The notes: generated from the sequence alone by a model not told the origin. A stretch of 64,000 nucleotides of DNA from Lachnospiraceae bacterium P6A3 (GCA_000702085.1 KL370861.1:250911-314910); one strand, 5' to 3'. Positions 8,801 through 17,690 are shown, counted from the first letter of the stretch. A program made the numbers and translations.

Positions 8801-8829
8801 TTGCCTTGATATATGCCTTGTTGTATAAT
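8801..8829 (+). promoter_or_regulatory. Sigma-A promoter of tRNA-Trp
   Basis: TTGCCT (8801-8806), exact 17-bp spacer, perfect TATAAT (8824-8829). The expected transcript start is about 20 nt before the tRNA. Confidence 0.85.
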
Positions 8830-8856
8830 GCATGAGTCGGTCGTTTTACGGCTAAT

Positions 8857-8927
8857 AGGGGAATAGTACAATGGTAGTGCGGCGGTCTCCAAAACCGTTA
8901 ATGGGAGTTCGATCCTCTCTTCCCCTG
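8857..8927 (+). tRNA. trnW: tRNA-Trp (CCA anticodon)
   Basis: 71-nt cloverleaf: acceptor AGGGGAA pairs with TTCCCCT, discriminator G. The anticodon stem GCGGT/ACCGT holds the loop CTCCAAA, with anticodon CCA at 8889-8891. The T arm contains GTTCGATC. The terminal CCA is not encoded (GCTT follows). It has its own promoter and terminator. Confidence 0.96.
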
Positions 8928-8935
8928 CTTAAAGA

Positions 8936-8965
8936 AGCGTTTCCTTTTCGGGAAGCGCTTTTTTT
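8936..8965 (+). terminator. Terminator after tRNA-Trp
   Basis: Stem AGCGTTTCC with GGAAGCGCT (9 bp, one G-T pair), 6-nt loop, then seven T. It lies 8 bp after the tRNA. Confidence 0.9.
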
Positions 8966-8973
8966 GTTATAAT
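8965..8973 (+). promoter_or_regulatory. Extended -10 promoter candidate for the 117-residue gene
   Basis: Perfect TGTTATAAT directly after the terminator T-run and 22 bp before the next start codon. No good -35 is seen, as is usual for extended -10 promoters. Confidence 0.5.
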
Positions 8974-8995
8974 TTTTCTTGGTTTGGAGGTGCTT

Positions 8996-9349
8996 ATGGA
9001 CCGTAAAATACTGCATGATTACATCATCTCCCTGGGTGGGAGCGAAGAGCTCTGGAACAGGATCTCGTCCTGTGAAGGCGTGTATAAGGAGCTCGAATAC
9101 TGGTGCACAAACGGCAATCTTCTCGGGGAGTTTACGCCGAAAGGTATATCCATTTCCGATTGCATAGCCTGGCAGGTGGATCATTTTAAAGCTTACATGG
9201 ACCGCGAAGAGAATAACAGATGGCACAGGGAGAGACTCTTTTTGCAGAGCCTCGAATCCTTACTTGACGTTAGTGACGGAAAAGAGGATGTCCTTCGTAA
9301 GATCATGGGAGAAAACGGAGAATCCGGAACTGACAGGGAGGACGTTTGA
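8996..9349 (+). CDS. Hypothetical protein, 117 residues
   Basis: Function not recognised. Start ATG 8996 chosen because GGAGG ends 5 bp before it; a TTG at 8984 lies upstream of that site. Soluble, acidic protein with several Trp residues (ELWNR, EYWCTNG, CIAWQVDHFKAYMDR, NRWHRER) and predicted mostly helical. It sits alone between the tRNA-Trp terminator and a promoter-like region. No signal peptide, membrane segment or known catalytic motif is seen. Confidence 0.7.
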   Translation: MDRKILHDYIISLGGSEELWNRISSCEGVYKELEYWCTNGNLLGEFTPKGISISDCIAWQVDHFKAYMDREENNRWHRERLFLQSLESLLDVSDGKEDVLRKIMGENGESGTDREDV

Positions 9350-9388
9350 AAGCTTTTACAGGCTTAAAAAATCCGCATTTTTTGATTT

Positions 9389-9418
9389 TTGACACTTGTA
9401 TCATATTAAAAATATGTT
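9389..9418 (+). promoter_or_regulatory. Promoter candidate for the 9475 gene and tetR
   Basis: Perfect TTGACA (9389-9394), 18-bp spacer, TATGTT (9413-9418). An alternative -10 TAAGAT lies at 9418-9423. A small stem (CTGCC 9433-9437 with GGCAG 9448-9452) lies in the leader before the ATG; no known riboswitch was recognised. Confidence 0.5.
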
Positions 9419-9474
9419 AAGATAGTAGGTGCCTGCCTTTTCGCTTGGGCAGACCAAAAAGCGGGGATACGAAT

Positions 9475-9945
9475 ATGGGGAATACGACTGATTCATCTGA
9501 ATACCTGCGCGCTCTGATGCAGGATTACAAAATGAAAATAGGTCCTCTTACGGAGTTTCTTCCCTGGCTGGGACAGGCCACGGAAAGTGCCGTCAGTAAT
9601 TATTCCGGGAACGGAGTTACGGATACGAGTATTTCTTTTCCCGTGTATTCTTCGGAGCTTATGGCTTTTATCAAAGCATGTAAAATATCCGGACTGATGG
9701 ACCGCAATTATCCTTATGTATATTCCAGAAGAGCCATCAAGACTCATGAGCAGGAGCGCAGGCTTATCGTCAGTGCGACCTGGAAAGAATGGGATGTACT
9801 GTGCGGGATCTTAAGCAAATATGTTCTCGGAGGGCAGACCAAATCATCTTTCTGGAGAGAAGGAATCACCGAGCAGATCTTTTATCTGACGGTCAGCAAG
9901 ATGAGAGAAATATGCGATTTCTGGGACGGAAATACAAGTAACTAA
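9475..9945 (+). CDS. Small DUF6508-like protein
   Basis: 156 residues from ATG 9475 (MGNTTDSSEYL); an upstream in-frame start at 9445 would put the start inside the predicted leader stem, so the inner ATG is preferred although its ribosome site (GCGGGGA) is modest. The pattern FLPWLG...FPVYSSELMAFIKACKISGLMD...FWREGITEQIFYLTVSKMREI resembles the DUF6508 family from memory; no biochemical role is known. No membrane segments. It is followed 38 bp later by a TetR regulator and may be in its operon. Confidence 0.6.
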   Translation: MGNTTDSSEYLRALMQDYKMKIGPLTEFLPWLGQATESAVSNYSGNGVTDTSISFPVYSSELMAFIKACKISGLMDRNYPYVYSRRAIKTHEQERRLIVSATWKEWDVLCGILSKYVLGGQTKSSFWREGITEQIFYLTVSKMREICDFWDGNTSN

Positions 9946-9983
9946 TGCGGGGGTCACCTTCGCAGAGGAACGGGAGAGTTCAG

Positions 9984-10565
9984 ATGGGCGACAAATCAAT
10001 TCAGAAAAAGCAGTACATTATCGATGTAGCGGCCAAGGTTTTCGCAGAGATGGGCTACAAGAACGTAACCATGAAGGACGTTGTTGAGGCCTGCGAAATC
10101 TCAAGAGGCGGACTTTATCTTTACTACGAGAGCACCGCACAGCTGTTCATCGATGTTATGAAATCGCAGGCAGAGGCAGGAGGCGATTTTACTTCCCTTA
10201 TCAGTGATGATGCCACTGCAGCGGACATCCTTCTTCTTTTCCTTCAGGAGGAGAAGAAAGAACTCTTCAAGAAGAAGAACAATCTGAATCGTGCATATTA
10301 CGAATTTTACTTTGATGAGAAGCCTTCCAAGGCAGACAATGTTCTTAAGAAGAAATTCGATTCAAATATCAAGATGATCGGAAAGCTTATCGAGATCGGC
10401 GTTGAGAGCGGAGAATTTACCTGTGAGAATCCTCTTTCCGCAGCCTTCAACATTATGTATCTGATCGAGGGAATGAAGACCACGGCACTTACACTCGGTA
10501 TATCATCCGATTCCTATGACAGACAGATCCTTTATATCTTAGAGTCACTCGGAGTCGAAGCTTGA
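9984..10565 (+). CDS. TetR/AcrR-family transcriptional regulator
   Basis: Ligand-responsive repressor of 193 residues. Start ATG 9984 chosen (MGDKSIQKKQYI) because GGGAG lies 7 bp before it; a GTG-like upstream reading adds residues without a site. The TetR helix-turn-helix is clear at about 8-55: IIDVAAKVFAEMGYKNVTMKDVVEACEIS followed by GGLYLYYES. The C-terminal part is the helical ligand and dimer domain. Upstream lies the small DUF6508-like gene, downstream a terminator and purL. The target is not evident: no efflux pump lies beside it. Confidence 0.88.
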   Translation: MGDKSIQKKQYIIDVAAKVFAEMGYKNVTMKDVVEACEISRGGLYLYYESTAQLFIDVMKSQAEAGGDFTSLISDDATAADILLLFLQEEKKELFKKKNNLNRAYYEFYFDEKPSKADNVLKKKFDSNIKMIGKLIEIGVESGEFTCENPLSAAFNIMYLIEGMKTTALTLGISSDSYDRQILYILESLGVEA

Positions 10566-10590
10566 ACATGATCACTATATGAAACAAGGA

Positions 10591-10627
10591 GGCTTCAGAA
10601 GGGAAAATCTTTTCTGAGGCCTTTTTT
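10591..10627 (+). terminator. Terminator between tetR and purL, possible purL attenuator
   Basis: Stem GGCTTCAGAA with TTCTGAGGCC (10 bp, one G-T pair), loop of 11 nt, then six T. Only 18 bp separate the T-run from the purL ATG and they hold no promoter, so purL must be transcribed through this hairpin or from a start just before it. AAGGAGG precedes the stem at 10586-10592 without a start codon behind it. Confidence 0.8.
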
Positions 10628-10645
10628 AAGAAAGAAGGATACAAA

Positions 10646-13600
10646 ATGAGCGTCAGAAGAGTCTATGTAGAAAAGAAAAAACCTTATGCTGTACAGGCAA
10701 AACACTTAAGACATGATGTCAGGAATTTCCTCGGTATCAAGATCGATGATATGAGAGTATTCATCAGATACGATTCCGAGAATATTTCCGATGCTACTTT
10801 CGAAACTGCCTGCAAGACGGTTTTTTCGGAGCCTCCCGTTGATGATATTTATCAGGAGAATCTTCCTCTTGATGAGGGAACCAGAGTATTCTCGGTAGAG
10901 TTCCTTCCCGGACAGTTCGACCAGAGAGCCGATTCTGCCGTTCAGTGTATAAAGTTCCTCAATGAGAACGAGGATCCCATCATTCAGACAGCCGTTGTTT
11001 ATGCTGTTGTGGGAAATGTTACCGATGAAGAGTTCGACCGTATCAAGGGATATCTCATCAACCCCGTCGATTCAAGAGAAGCGGGAATGGATAAACCTGA
11101 CACTCTTGTCGTAAATTATCCCGAACCCGAAGATGTTAAGACCTTTGACGGTTTTGCCGACTGCCCCGAGGCTGAGCTTAAGAAGCTCTATGATTCACTC
11201 GGACTTGCAATGACCTTCAAGGATTTCCTTCACATCCAGAATTATTTCAAGAACGATGAGCACAGAGATCCCACCGTTACCGAGATCAGAGTGCTTGATA
11301 CATATTGGTCCGATCACTGCCGTCACACCACTTTCTCCACCGAGCTTACCGGAGTTAAGTTTGATGAGGGTGCATACAAGGCAGCTTTCGAGAAGTCCTT
11401 CGAAGAGTATATGAATACCAGAAAGGATCTCTTCGCAGAACGTCCCGATAAATTCTCATGCCTTATGGATCTCGGAACCATTGCCGCAAAGCGTCTGAGA
11501 AAAGAAGGAAAGCTCGAGGATGAAGAGAAGTCCGACGAAATCAACGCATGCTCTATCGTAGTACCTGTTGAAATCGAGAAGGACGGAAAGAAAGAGACCG
11601 AAGAGTGGCTCGTATTCTTTAAGAACGAGACTCATAACCATCCTACCGAGATCGAGCCTTTCGGAGGTGCTGCAACATGTCTCGGCGGAGCTATCAGAGA
11701 TCCCCTTTCAGGAAGAGGATATGTATATCAGGCAATGCGTGTGACCGGTGCTGCCGATCCCACAAAGCCCGTATCCGAGACTCTTCCCGGAAAGCTTCCT
11801 CAGAAGAAACTGGTAAGAACCGCAGCAAGCGGATATTCATCCTACGGTAACCAGATCGGTCTTGCCACCGGTTATGTCAAGGAAGTATATCATCCCAACT
11901 ATGTTGCAAAGCGTATGGAGATCGGTGCCGTTATGGGTGCCGCTCCCAGAAAGAATGTTATCAGAGAAAATTCCGATCCCGGTGATATCATCATCCTTCT
12001 CGGAGGAAGAACCGGACGTGACGGAATCGGCGGAGCTACCGGTTCATCCAAGGCACACAATGTTAAATCAATCGATACCTGCGGTGCCGAGGTTCAGAAG
12101 GGTAATGCGCCTACAGAAAGAAAGATTCAGAGACTGTTCAGACGTCCCGAAGTTACCAAGCTCATCAAGAAGTGTAACGACTTCGGTGCGGGCGGTGTCA
12201 GCGTAGCAATCGGTGAACTTGCAGACGGTCTTGTGGTGAATATGGATAAGGTTCCCAAGAAGTATGCGGGTCTTGACGGAACCGAGCTTGCAATCTCCGA
12301 ATCCCAGGAGAGAATGGCGGTTGTCGTAGCACCTAAGGATGTACAGGAATTCCTTAAGTATGCGGGAGAGGAGAACCTTGAGGCTGTTGAAGTTGCAGTT
12401 GTAACCGAGGAGCCCAGACTTGTTCTTCAGTGGAGAGGCAAGGATGTAGTTAACATCGCAAGAGCCTTCCTTGATACCAACGGAGCTCACCAGGAGACTC
12501 AGGTTGAAGTTGAATCTCCTTCCGCAGATTCTTATTTTGATAAGTATGCTCTCGATAATGTAGCCGAGGATGTTAAGAATAAGGATTATTCCAAGGCTCT
12601 TATCGATACTCTTTCCGATCTTAACGAGTGCTCTCAGAAGGGCCTTGTTGAGATGTTTGACTCATCCATCGGAGCAGGATCAGTAGTAATGCCTTACGGC
12701 GGTAAATATCAGCTTACCGAGACGCAGGCAATGATCGCAAAGCTTCCCGTACTTGAAGGAAAGACCGATACCGTAACCATGATGAGCTACGGCTTTGATC
12801 CCTTCCTTTCAAGCTGGTCACCCTATCACGGAGCCATCTATGCGGTTACCGAATCCCTGGCACGTATCGCTGCAAACGGCGGTGATGTAAGCAAGGTAAG
12901 ACTTACCTTCCAGGAGTATTTCAGACGCATGGATGAGAGACCGACCCGTTGGAGCCAGCCTTTCGCAGCACTTCTCGGATCCTTCGATGCTCAGATCGGA
13001 TACGGACTTCCTTCCATCGGCGGTAAGGACTCCATGTCCGGAACATTCGGAGACATCGATGTTCCTCCGACACTTGTGTCATTTGCAGTTGATATCTCAA
13101 GTCTTAAGACTGTCATCACTCCCGAACTTAAGGCTGCAGGAAACAAGCTTGTTCTCTTTAAGATCAAGAAGGATAAGGACTTCAAGCCCGAGTATGCGCA
13201 GGTTCTTAAGCTTTACGGAGCCGTATACAAGCTTATCTCTGATAAGTCTATCGTCAGTGCTTATGCGCTCGATTCAAAGGGACTTGCCGTAGCGGTAGCT
13301 AAGATGGGCATGGGCTGCGGACTCGGAGCAAAGATTGACGGAAGCGTAGATGTAAAGGATGTATTCGGAAACGGCCTCGGAAATATCGTAGCCGAGATTC
13401 CTGCAGACAAGGTATCCGCAGTAAGCGCTCTTCTCGATGCTGATGAGTTCGAGGTTGTCGGTGAGGTTATCTCTTCCGGATTTGAGTATGCTGATGCTAA
13501 GGTTTCTTATGAGGACCTTAAGAAAGCATGGACCGGAACTCTTGAAAGTGTATTCCATTCCGTATCAACGGATGAGAAGGATAAAGTAGAGATTCCTGAG

Positions 13601-14440
13601 TACAAGGCTACCGAAGTATATGTATGCAAGAATAAGGTAGCTAAGCCCACCGTATTCATCCCCGTATTCCCCGGAACAAACTGCGAGTATGATTCCGCCA
13701 AGGCATTCGAAAGAGCCGGTGCAAATGCGGATATCAGGATCTTCAGAAACCTTACCGCAGAGGATATCAGGGAATCTGTGTCCGAATTCAAGAAGGCAAT
13801 CTCTCAGGCTCAGATGATCATGTTCCCCGGCGGATTCTCCGCAGGTGATGAGCCCGACGGTTCGGCTAAGTTCTTCGCTACTGCATTCAGAAACGCATCC
13901 ATCAAGGAAGCCGTTGAAGAAATGCTTGATAAGAGAGACGGACTTGTCCTCGGTATCTGTAACGGATTCCAGGCTATCATCAAGCTTGGACTCGTACCTA
14001 ACGGCAAGATCACCGGCCAGACCGCAGATTCACCTACCCTGACCTTCAATACCATCGGCAGACATATCTCCAAGATGGCTTATATCAAGGTTGTATCCGA
14101 CAAGAGCCCCTGGCTGCAGGAGGCAGGACTCGGTAATGTATATGCTAACCCCGCTTCCCACGGTGAAGGACGTTTCATTGCACCCGAGGGAGTGCTTGAC
14201 GAGCTCTTCAAGAACGGTCAGATTGCAACCGTTTACTCGGATCCCGAAGGCAACACTTCAATGGATGAGTATTACAACATAAACGGTTCCTTCAGATGCG
14301 TTGAAGGTATTACATCACCCGACGGAAGAGTGCTCGGTAAGATGTGCCACTCGGAACGTATCGGAAACGGCGTAGCGATCAACATCTACGGAGAGCAGGA
14401 TCTTAAGATCTTCGAATCCGGTGTAAAGTACTTTAAATAA
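10646..14440 (+). CDS. purL: Phosphoribosylformylglycinamidine synthase, long single-chain form
   Basis: Makes FGAM from FGAR, glutamine and ATP, the step before PurM. The 1264 residues contain both synthetase and glutaminase parts, so separate purQ and purS are not needed. Visible are the substrate and ATP segments THNHPTEIEPFGGAATCLGG (about 330), GGRTGRDGIGGATGSS (about 452), the second synthetase half with GGKDSMSG (about 792), and a C-terminal class I amidotransferase domain from about 1005 (VFIPVFPGTNCEYDSAKAFE) with catalytic Cys in LGICNGFQA near residue 1104 and the SHGEGRF histidine segment near 1172. RBS AGAAGGAT lies before the ATG. It stands alone behind a terminator-like hairpin, 8 kb from purM-purN-purD. 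Confidence 0.96.
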   Translation: MSVRRVYVEKKKPYAVQAKHLRHDVRNFLGIKIDDMRVFIRYDSENISDATFETACKTVFSEPPVDDIYQENLPLDEGTRVFSVEFLPGQFDQRADSAVQCIKFLNENEDPIIQTAVVYAVVGNVTDEEFDRIKGYLINPVDSREAGMDKPDTLVVNYPEPEDVKTFDGFADCPEAELKKLYDSLGLAMTFKDFLHIQNYFKNDEHRDPTVTEIRVLDTYWSDHCRHTTFSTELTGVKFDEGAYKAAFEKSFEEYMNTRKDLFAERPDKFSCLMDLGTIAAKRLRKEGKLEDEEKSDEINACSIVVPVEIEKDGKKETEEWLVFFKNETHNHPTEIEPFGGAATCLGGAIRDPLSGRGYVYQAMRVTGAADPTKPVSETLPGKLPQKKLVRTAASGYSSYGNQIGLATGYVKEVYHPNYVAKRMEIGAVMGAAPRKNVIRENSDPGDIIILLGGRTGRDGIGGATGSSKAHNVKSIDTCGAEVQKGNAPTERKIQRLFRRPEVTKLIKKCNDFGAGGVSVAIGELADGLVVNMDKVPKKYAGLDGTELAISESQERMAVVVAPKDVQEFLKYAGEENLEAVEVAVVTEEPRLVLQWRGKDVVNIARAFLDTNGAHQETQVEVESPSADSYFDKYALDNVAEDVKNKDYSKALIDTLSDLNECSQKGLVEMFDSSIGAGSVVMPYGGKYQLTETQAMIAKLPVLEGKTDTVTMMSYGFDPFLSSWSPYHGAIYAVTESLARIAANGGDVSKVRLTFQEYFRRMDERPTRWSQPFAALLGSFDAQIGYGLPSIGGKDSMSGTFGDIDVPPTLVSFAVDISSLKTVITPELKAAGNKLVLFKIKKDKDFKPEYAQVLKLYGAVYKLISDKSIVSAYALDSKGLAVAVAKMGMGCGLGAKIDGSVDVKDVFGNGLGNIVAEIPADKVSAVSALLDADEFEVVGEVISSGFEYADAKVSYEDLKKAWTGTLESVFHSVSTDEKDKVEIPEYKATEVYVCKNKVAKPTVFIPVFPGTNCEYDSAKAFERAGANADIRIFRNLTAEDIRESVSEFKKAISQAQMIMFPGGFSAGDEPDGSAKFFATAFRNASIKEAVEEMLDKRDGLVLGICNGFQAIIKLGLVPNGKITGQTADSPTLTFNTIGRHISKMAYIKVVSDKSPWLQEAGLGNVYANPASHGEGRFIAPEGVLDELFKNGQIATVYSDPEGNTSMDEYYNINGSFRCVEGITSPDGRVLGKMCHSERIGNGVAINIYGEQDLKIFESGVKYFK

Positions 14441-14448
14441 AACGTAAG

Positions 14449-14471
14449 CGGGCCGATGAAAAATCGGCCCG
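14449..14471 (+). terminator. Terminator after purL
   Basis: Perfect 9-bp stem CGGGCCGAT/ATCGGCCCG with a GAAAA loop. The downstream tract TAACTTTATTATT is only partly T-rich, so termination may be incomplete. It ends 14 bp before the preferred queH start. Confidence 0.75.
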
Positions 14472-14485
14472 TAACTTTATTATTC

Positions 14486-15139
14486 ATGAACAAGGTAAAC
14501 TATGACAATCTGATGGAAGAGATTCTGGGTGAAAGGGGAGACGCACCCTCCGTTCTCCTGCACTCGTGCTGCGCTCCATGCTCAAGTACCTGCATCGAAA
14601 GACTTTGCGACAGGTGCGATGTCACGGTTTATTATTACAATCCGAACATCGGAGAAGAAGCCGAGTATCTGAAGCGTAAAGAAGAACAGATAAGGCTCAT
14701 AAACGAGTACAATGCGGAGAAAAAGGGAAAGTTCGGGATTAAGATACTTGACGCGGACTATGATCCGGATTCTTTTTACAAAATGGCTAAAGGGCTCGAG
14801 ACATGTCCCGAGCGCGGCGAAAGATGTCATAAGTGTTACAGGCTCAGAATGCTCAGGACCGCGAAAGCTGCTCTTGAAAACGGAGGATTTGATTTTTTTG
14901 CCACAACGCTGACCCTCTCGCCTCTTAAAGACTCGGAAGCGATAAACCGCATAGGATTCGAGCTGGAAGAAGAGACCGGGATGAATTATCTGCCGTCTGA
15001 TTTTAAGAAAAGAAACGGCTTTTTAAGATCCATAGAGCTGTCAAAACAATATGACCTCTACAGGCAGGATTATTGCGGGTGCGTATACTCAAAAGCTTCA
15101 AGGCAATGCGAAAAATGCGGAAATTGCGATGAAGTATAG
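14486..15139 (+). CDS. queH: Epoxyqueuosine reductase QueH
   Basis: Last step of queuosine tRNA modification: reduces epoxyqueuosine to queuosine; QueH is the cobalamin-independent form (old name DUF208). The 217 residues start at ATG 14486; an in-frame ATG at 14456 lies inside the purL terminator stem and is less likely, though no strong ribosome site is seen for either. Metal and cluster ligands are visible: HSCCAPCSS (Cys28, Cys29, Cys32), ERCHKCYRLR, and the C-terminal YCGC. TLTLSPLKDSEAINRIG is typical of the family. No preQ1 riboswitch is seen before it. Confidence 0.92.
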   Translation: MNKVNYDNLMEEILGERGDAPSVLLHSCCAPCSSTCIERLCDRCDVTVYYYNPNIGEEAEYLKRKEEQIRLINEYNAEKKGKFGIKILDADYDPDSFYKMAKGLETCPERGERCHKCYRLRMLRTAKAALENGGFDFFATTLTLSPLKDSEAINRIGFELEEETGMNYLPSDFKKRNGFLRSIELSKQYDLYRQDYCGCVYSKASRQCEKCGNCDEV

Positions 15140-15152
15140 TTTTATGTATAAT
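15124..15152 (+). promoter_or_regulatory. Promoter candidate for the zinc-ribbon membrane protein
   Basis: TTGCGA (15124-15129), 17-bp spacer, perfect TATAAT (15147-15152). The -35 lies inside the end of queH; the next start codon is at 15201. Confidence 0.6.
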
Positions 15153-15200
15153 CTGTATTAATGTATTTGCCCTTCACTACATATTTGAAAGGAACAAACT

Positions 15201-15824
15201 ATGAATTGTCCCAATTGCGGTGCAGGTTTAAAAATTCAGAATGATAAGGCGGTATGCGAATATTGCGGATATGAAGAGCTTCTTCCCGGAGTACGTAATA
15301 CGGGAAACGATGATTTCTTCAACATGGTCGTATTTAACGAGTCGCCCGCAGGCGAGACCATAACCATATCCGTTCCCGAGTGCAATATCGGGTTTATTAT
15401 CAGAGCGGGTGAAGCAGTGGCCAAAGACATTCCTCCCGGGTATCACACCGTGGTGGTTACCTGTGACGGACTGACCGAGTACAGATCCGTGCTTATACCC
15501 AATGACGGAAGAGCTACGAAGGTATATGTCAGCCGTGCGATAATGGGTATCAGCATAAGAGTGGTCGAACCCGGTTCGGACAGCAGATTTGCGTCCGCAG
15601 GCGGAAGCCGTGCCATGAATCAGGAAATGGTTCTTCCCGTAATGGCACTTGTTATGAGTATACTTATTCCGTTTGTGGGCTTGATTCTGGCTATTATCGA
15701 TTTTGCAAACTGCAAGAGACAGGAGAGAAAACTCAGCGTACTTACCAAAGTGGCGTTTATCCTTGCGGGATTAAGATTTGTATTGGTGTTTTTATTGATC
15801 TTTATCTCTGCTTTCGTACGATAA
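15201..15824 (+). CDS. Zinc-ribbon membrane protein of unknown function
   Basis: 207 residues. An N-terminal zinc ribbon (CPNCG at about 3-7 and CEYCG at about 19-23) is followed by a beta-rich soluble part (about 45-120) and two C-terminal membrane helices (about 145-167 and 180-204, separated by FANCKRQERKLS). Zinc ribbon plus C-terminal helices is common in Firmicute membrane proteins without a known job. AAAGGA precedes the ATG. It has its own promoter candidate and lies 31 bp before argS, so argS may be co-transcribed. Confidence 0.75.
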   Translation: MNCPNCGAGLKIQNDKAVCEYCGYEELLPGVRNTGNDDFFNMVVFNESPAGETITISVPECNIGFIIRAGEAVAKDIPPGYHTVVVTCDGLTEYRSVLIPNDGRATKVYVSRAIMGISIRVVEPGSDSRFASAGGSRAMNQEMVLPVMALVMSILIPFVGLILAIIDFANCKRQERKLSVLTKVAFILAGLRFVLVFLLIFISAFVR

Positions 15825-15855
15825 AGACATAAGTATATGATTTGGAGATTTACCT

Positions 15856-17619
15856 ATGAAGAAATTACTTGATCTTTTAACCGAGGAAGTCGGATCTGCT
15901 TTTGAAAAAGCAGGTTATAAGAAAGAAGCCGGAAGGGTATCGGTTTCAAACCGTCCCGACCTGTGCGAATATCAGTGTAACGGTGCCATGGCTCTTGCCA
16001 AGGAGTGCAAATGTGCTCCCAAGATGATAGCAGATGCTGTTGTGGAAGTCCTTAAGGACAGCACTGTTTTTGACAAAGCAGAAGCTGTTATGCCCGGATT
16101 CATCAACATGAATATCAGCGCTGATTTCCTTGCAAAGTATGTTGCGGAGATGGCTGAAGATGCAAAATACGGCGTGGAACTTCCCGAGTCCAAGACCATC
16201 ATCGTAGACTACGGCGGGCCCAACGTTGCAAAGGCTCTTCATGTAGGACACCTTCGTCCCGCAATCATCGGAGAGAGCATAAAGCGTATCCTTAAATACA
16301 TGGGACATAACGTTATCGGAGATGTCCATATGGGAGACTGGGGAAAGCCCATGGGCCTTGTAATGACCGAGATTCAGTGCCGTCAGCCCGACCTTCCTTA
16401 TTTTGACGAAAACTACACCGGAGAATATCCCAAGGAACCTCCTTTTACCGTAAGGGATCTTGAGGAGATCTATCCCACAGCCTCCGCTAAGAGCAAAGAA
16501 GACCCCGATTACAATGCAAGGGCTCTTGAAGCTACCCTTAAACTTCAGAGCGGTGTCCGCGGATATCGTGCCCTTTGGAATCACATCATCGATGTATCCG
16601 TTAATGACATGAAGCGTATTTATGAAAAGCTCCATGTTGATTTTGATCTTTGGAACGGCGAGAGTACCGTTCAGTACCTCATTCCCGACATGGTTAAGGA
16701 TATGAAGGAAAGCGGCGTTGCTTATGAGAGCGACGGTGCCATTGTTATCGATGTTAAAAAAGATACCGATACCAAGGAAATCCCTCCCTGCATAGTTCTT
16801 AAATCCGACGGAGCAAGCCTTTACAACACTACGGATCTTGCTACCATTAAAGAGCGTGTTGCAAAATATGACCCCGCACAGATGATCTATATCACCGACA
16901 AGCGCCAGGATCTGTATTTTGAACAGGTATTCAGGGCTGCGGTCAAAGCAGGTCTTGTTTCCGATAAGGTAACCCTTTCACATATCGGCTTCGGTACCAT
17001 GAACGGCAAGGACGGCAAGCCTTTCAAGACCCGCGACGGCGGTGTTATGCGCCTTGAGGATCTCATCGGTGATATCCAGAATGAGATGTATAACAAGATA
17101 AAAGAAAACAAGGATATCGACGATGCTGAAGCAAGACAGACCGCAGACATCGTAGGTCTTTCCGCACTCCTTTACGGAGACCTCTCAAATCAGGCTGTTA
17201 AGGACTATATTTTCGATATGGAGAGGTTTATATCCTTTGAGGGAAATACCGGCCCTTACATCCTTTATACAATCGTACGAATCAAGTCCATCATCGCCAA
17301 GTACGAGGCACAGGGAGGCAAGCTTGAAGGCCTTAAGATCGGTGTTCCGGTAAATAATTCCGAGAAAGACCTCATGAAGGCCCTCTCATCCTTCTCACAG
17401 GTCATGGAAAGCGCCGAGGCGGAACTTGCACCCCACAGGATCTGTGCGTTCATTTACGATCTTGCAAATGCACTTAACTCCTTCTATCACGAGACCAAGA
17501 TCCTGTCCGAAGAAGATGAGACCAAAAAGGGAGAGTATATCGCTCTCATTAACTTTACCAAAGAGATGCTGGAGACCTGTATCGATTTGCTTGGATTCTC
17601 CGCTCCCGACAGAATGTAA
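15856..17619 (+). CDS. argS: Arginyl-tRNA synthetase
   Basis: Class I enzyme that charges tRNA-Arg with arginine. 587 residues, a normal length. An N-terminal Add1-like domain is followed by the HIGH signature seen as HVGHLR in NVAKALHVGHLRPAIIGES (about 129-134), the catalytic fold with DYGGPNVAK, and the C-terminal DALR anticodon domain with GPYILY near residue 470. The classical KMSK is missing, as in most ArgRS, where MNGKDGKPFKTRDGG takes its place. No T-box leader is seen in the short gap before it. A palindromic element begins 1 bp after the stop. Confidence 0.96.
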   Translation: MKKLLDLLTEEVGSAFEKAGYKKEAGRVSVSNRPDLCEYQCNGAMALAKECKCAPKMIADAVVEVLKDSTVFDKAEAVMPGFINMNISADFLAKYVAEMAEDAKYGVELPESKTIIVDYGGPNVAKALHVGHLRPAIIGESIKRILKYMGHNVIGDVHMGDWGKPMGLVMTEIQCRQPDLPYFDENYTGEYPKEPPFTVRDLEEIYPTASAKSKEDPDYNARALEATLKLQSGVRGYRALWNHIIDVSVNDMKRIYEKLHVDFDLWNGESTVQYLIPDMVKDMKESGVAYESDGAIVIDVKKDTDTKEIPPCIVLKSDGASLYNTTDLATIKERVAKYDPAQMIYITDKRQDLYFEQVFRAAVKAGLVSDKVTLSHIGFGTMNGKDGKPFKTRDGGVMRLEDLIGDIQNEMYNKIKENKDIDDAEARQTADIVGLSALLYGDLSNQAVKDYIFDMERFISFEGNTGPYILYTIVRIKSIIAKYEAQGGKLEGLKIGVPVNNSEKDLMKALSSFSQVMESAEAELAPHRICAFIYDLANALNSFYHETKILSEEDETKKGEYIALINFTKEMLETCIDLLGFSAPDRM

Positions 17620-17620
17620 T

Positions 17621-17690
17621 GTGACAATGGGGACGCTACTGTTTCGTCATCGAATTCAGATGACAAAACAGTAGCGTCCCCATCTGTCAC
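17621..17690. repeat. REP-like palindromic element 1
   Basis: 70-bp near-perfect palindrome. Outer arms GTGACA (17621-17626) and TGTCAC (17685-17690), then a perfect 17-bp stem from 17628 (TGGGGACGCTACTGTTT) with its complement at 17666-17682, then a short inner GTCAT/ATGAC stem and a 9-nt loop. It shares the TGACA-x-TGGGGACGCT arm with the element at 47751. It starts directly after argS and could also stop transcription or protect the mRNA end, but no T-run follows. Confidence 0.9.

Noticed and set aside
9428-9452. Small stem in the leader of the 9475 gene as a riboswitch
   Set aside because: Only five base pairs and no match to a riboswitch core I know.
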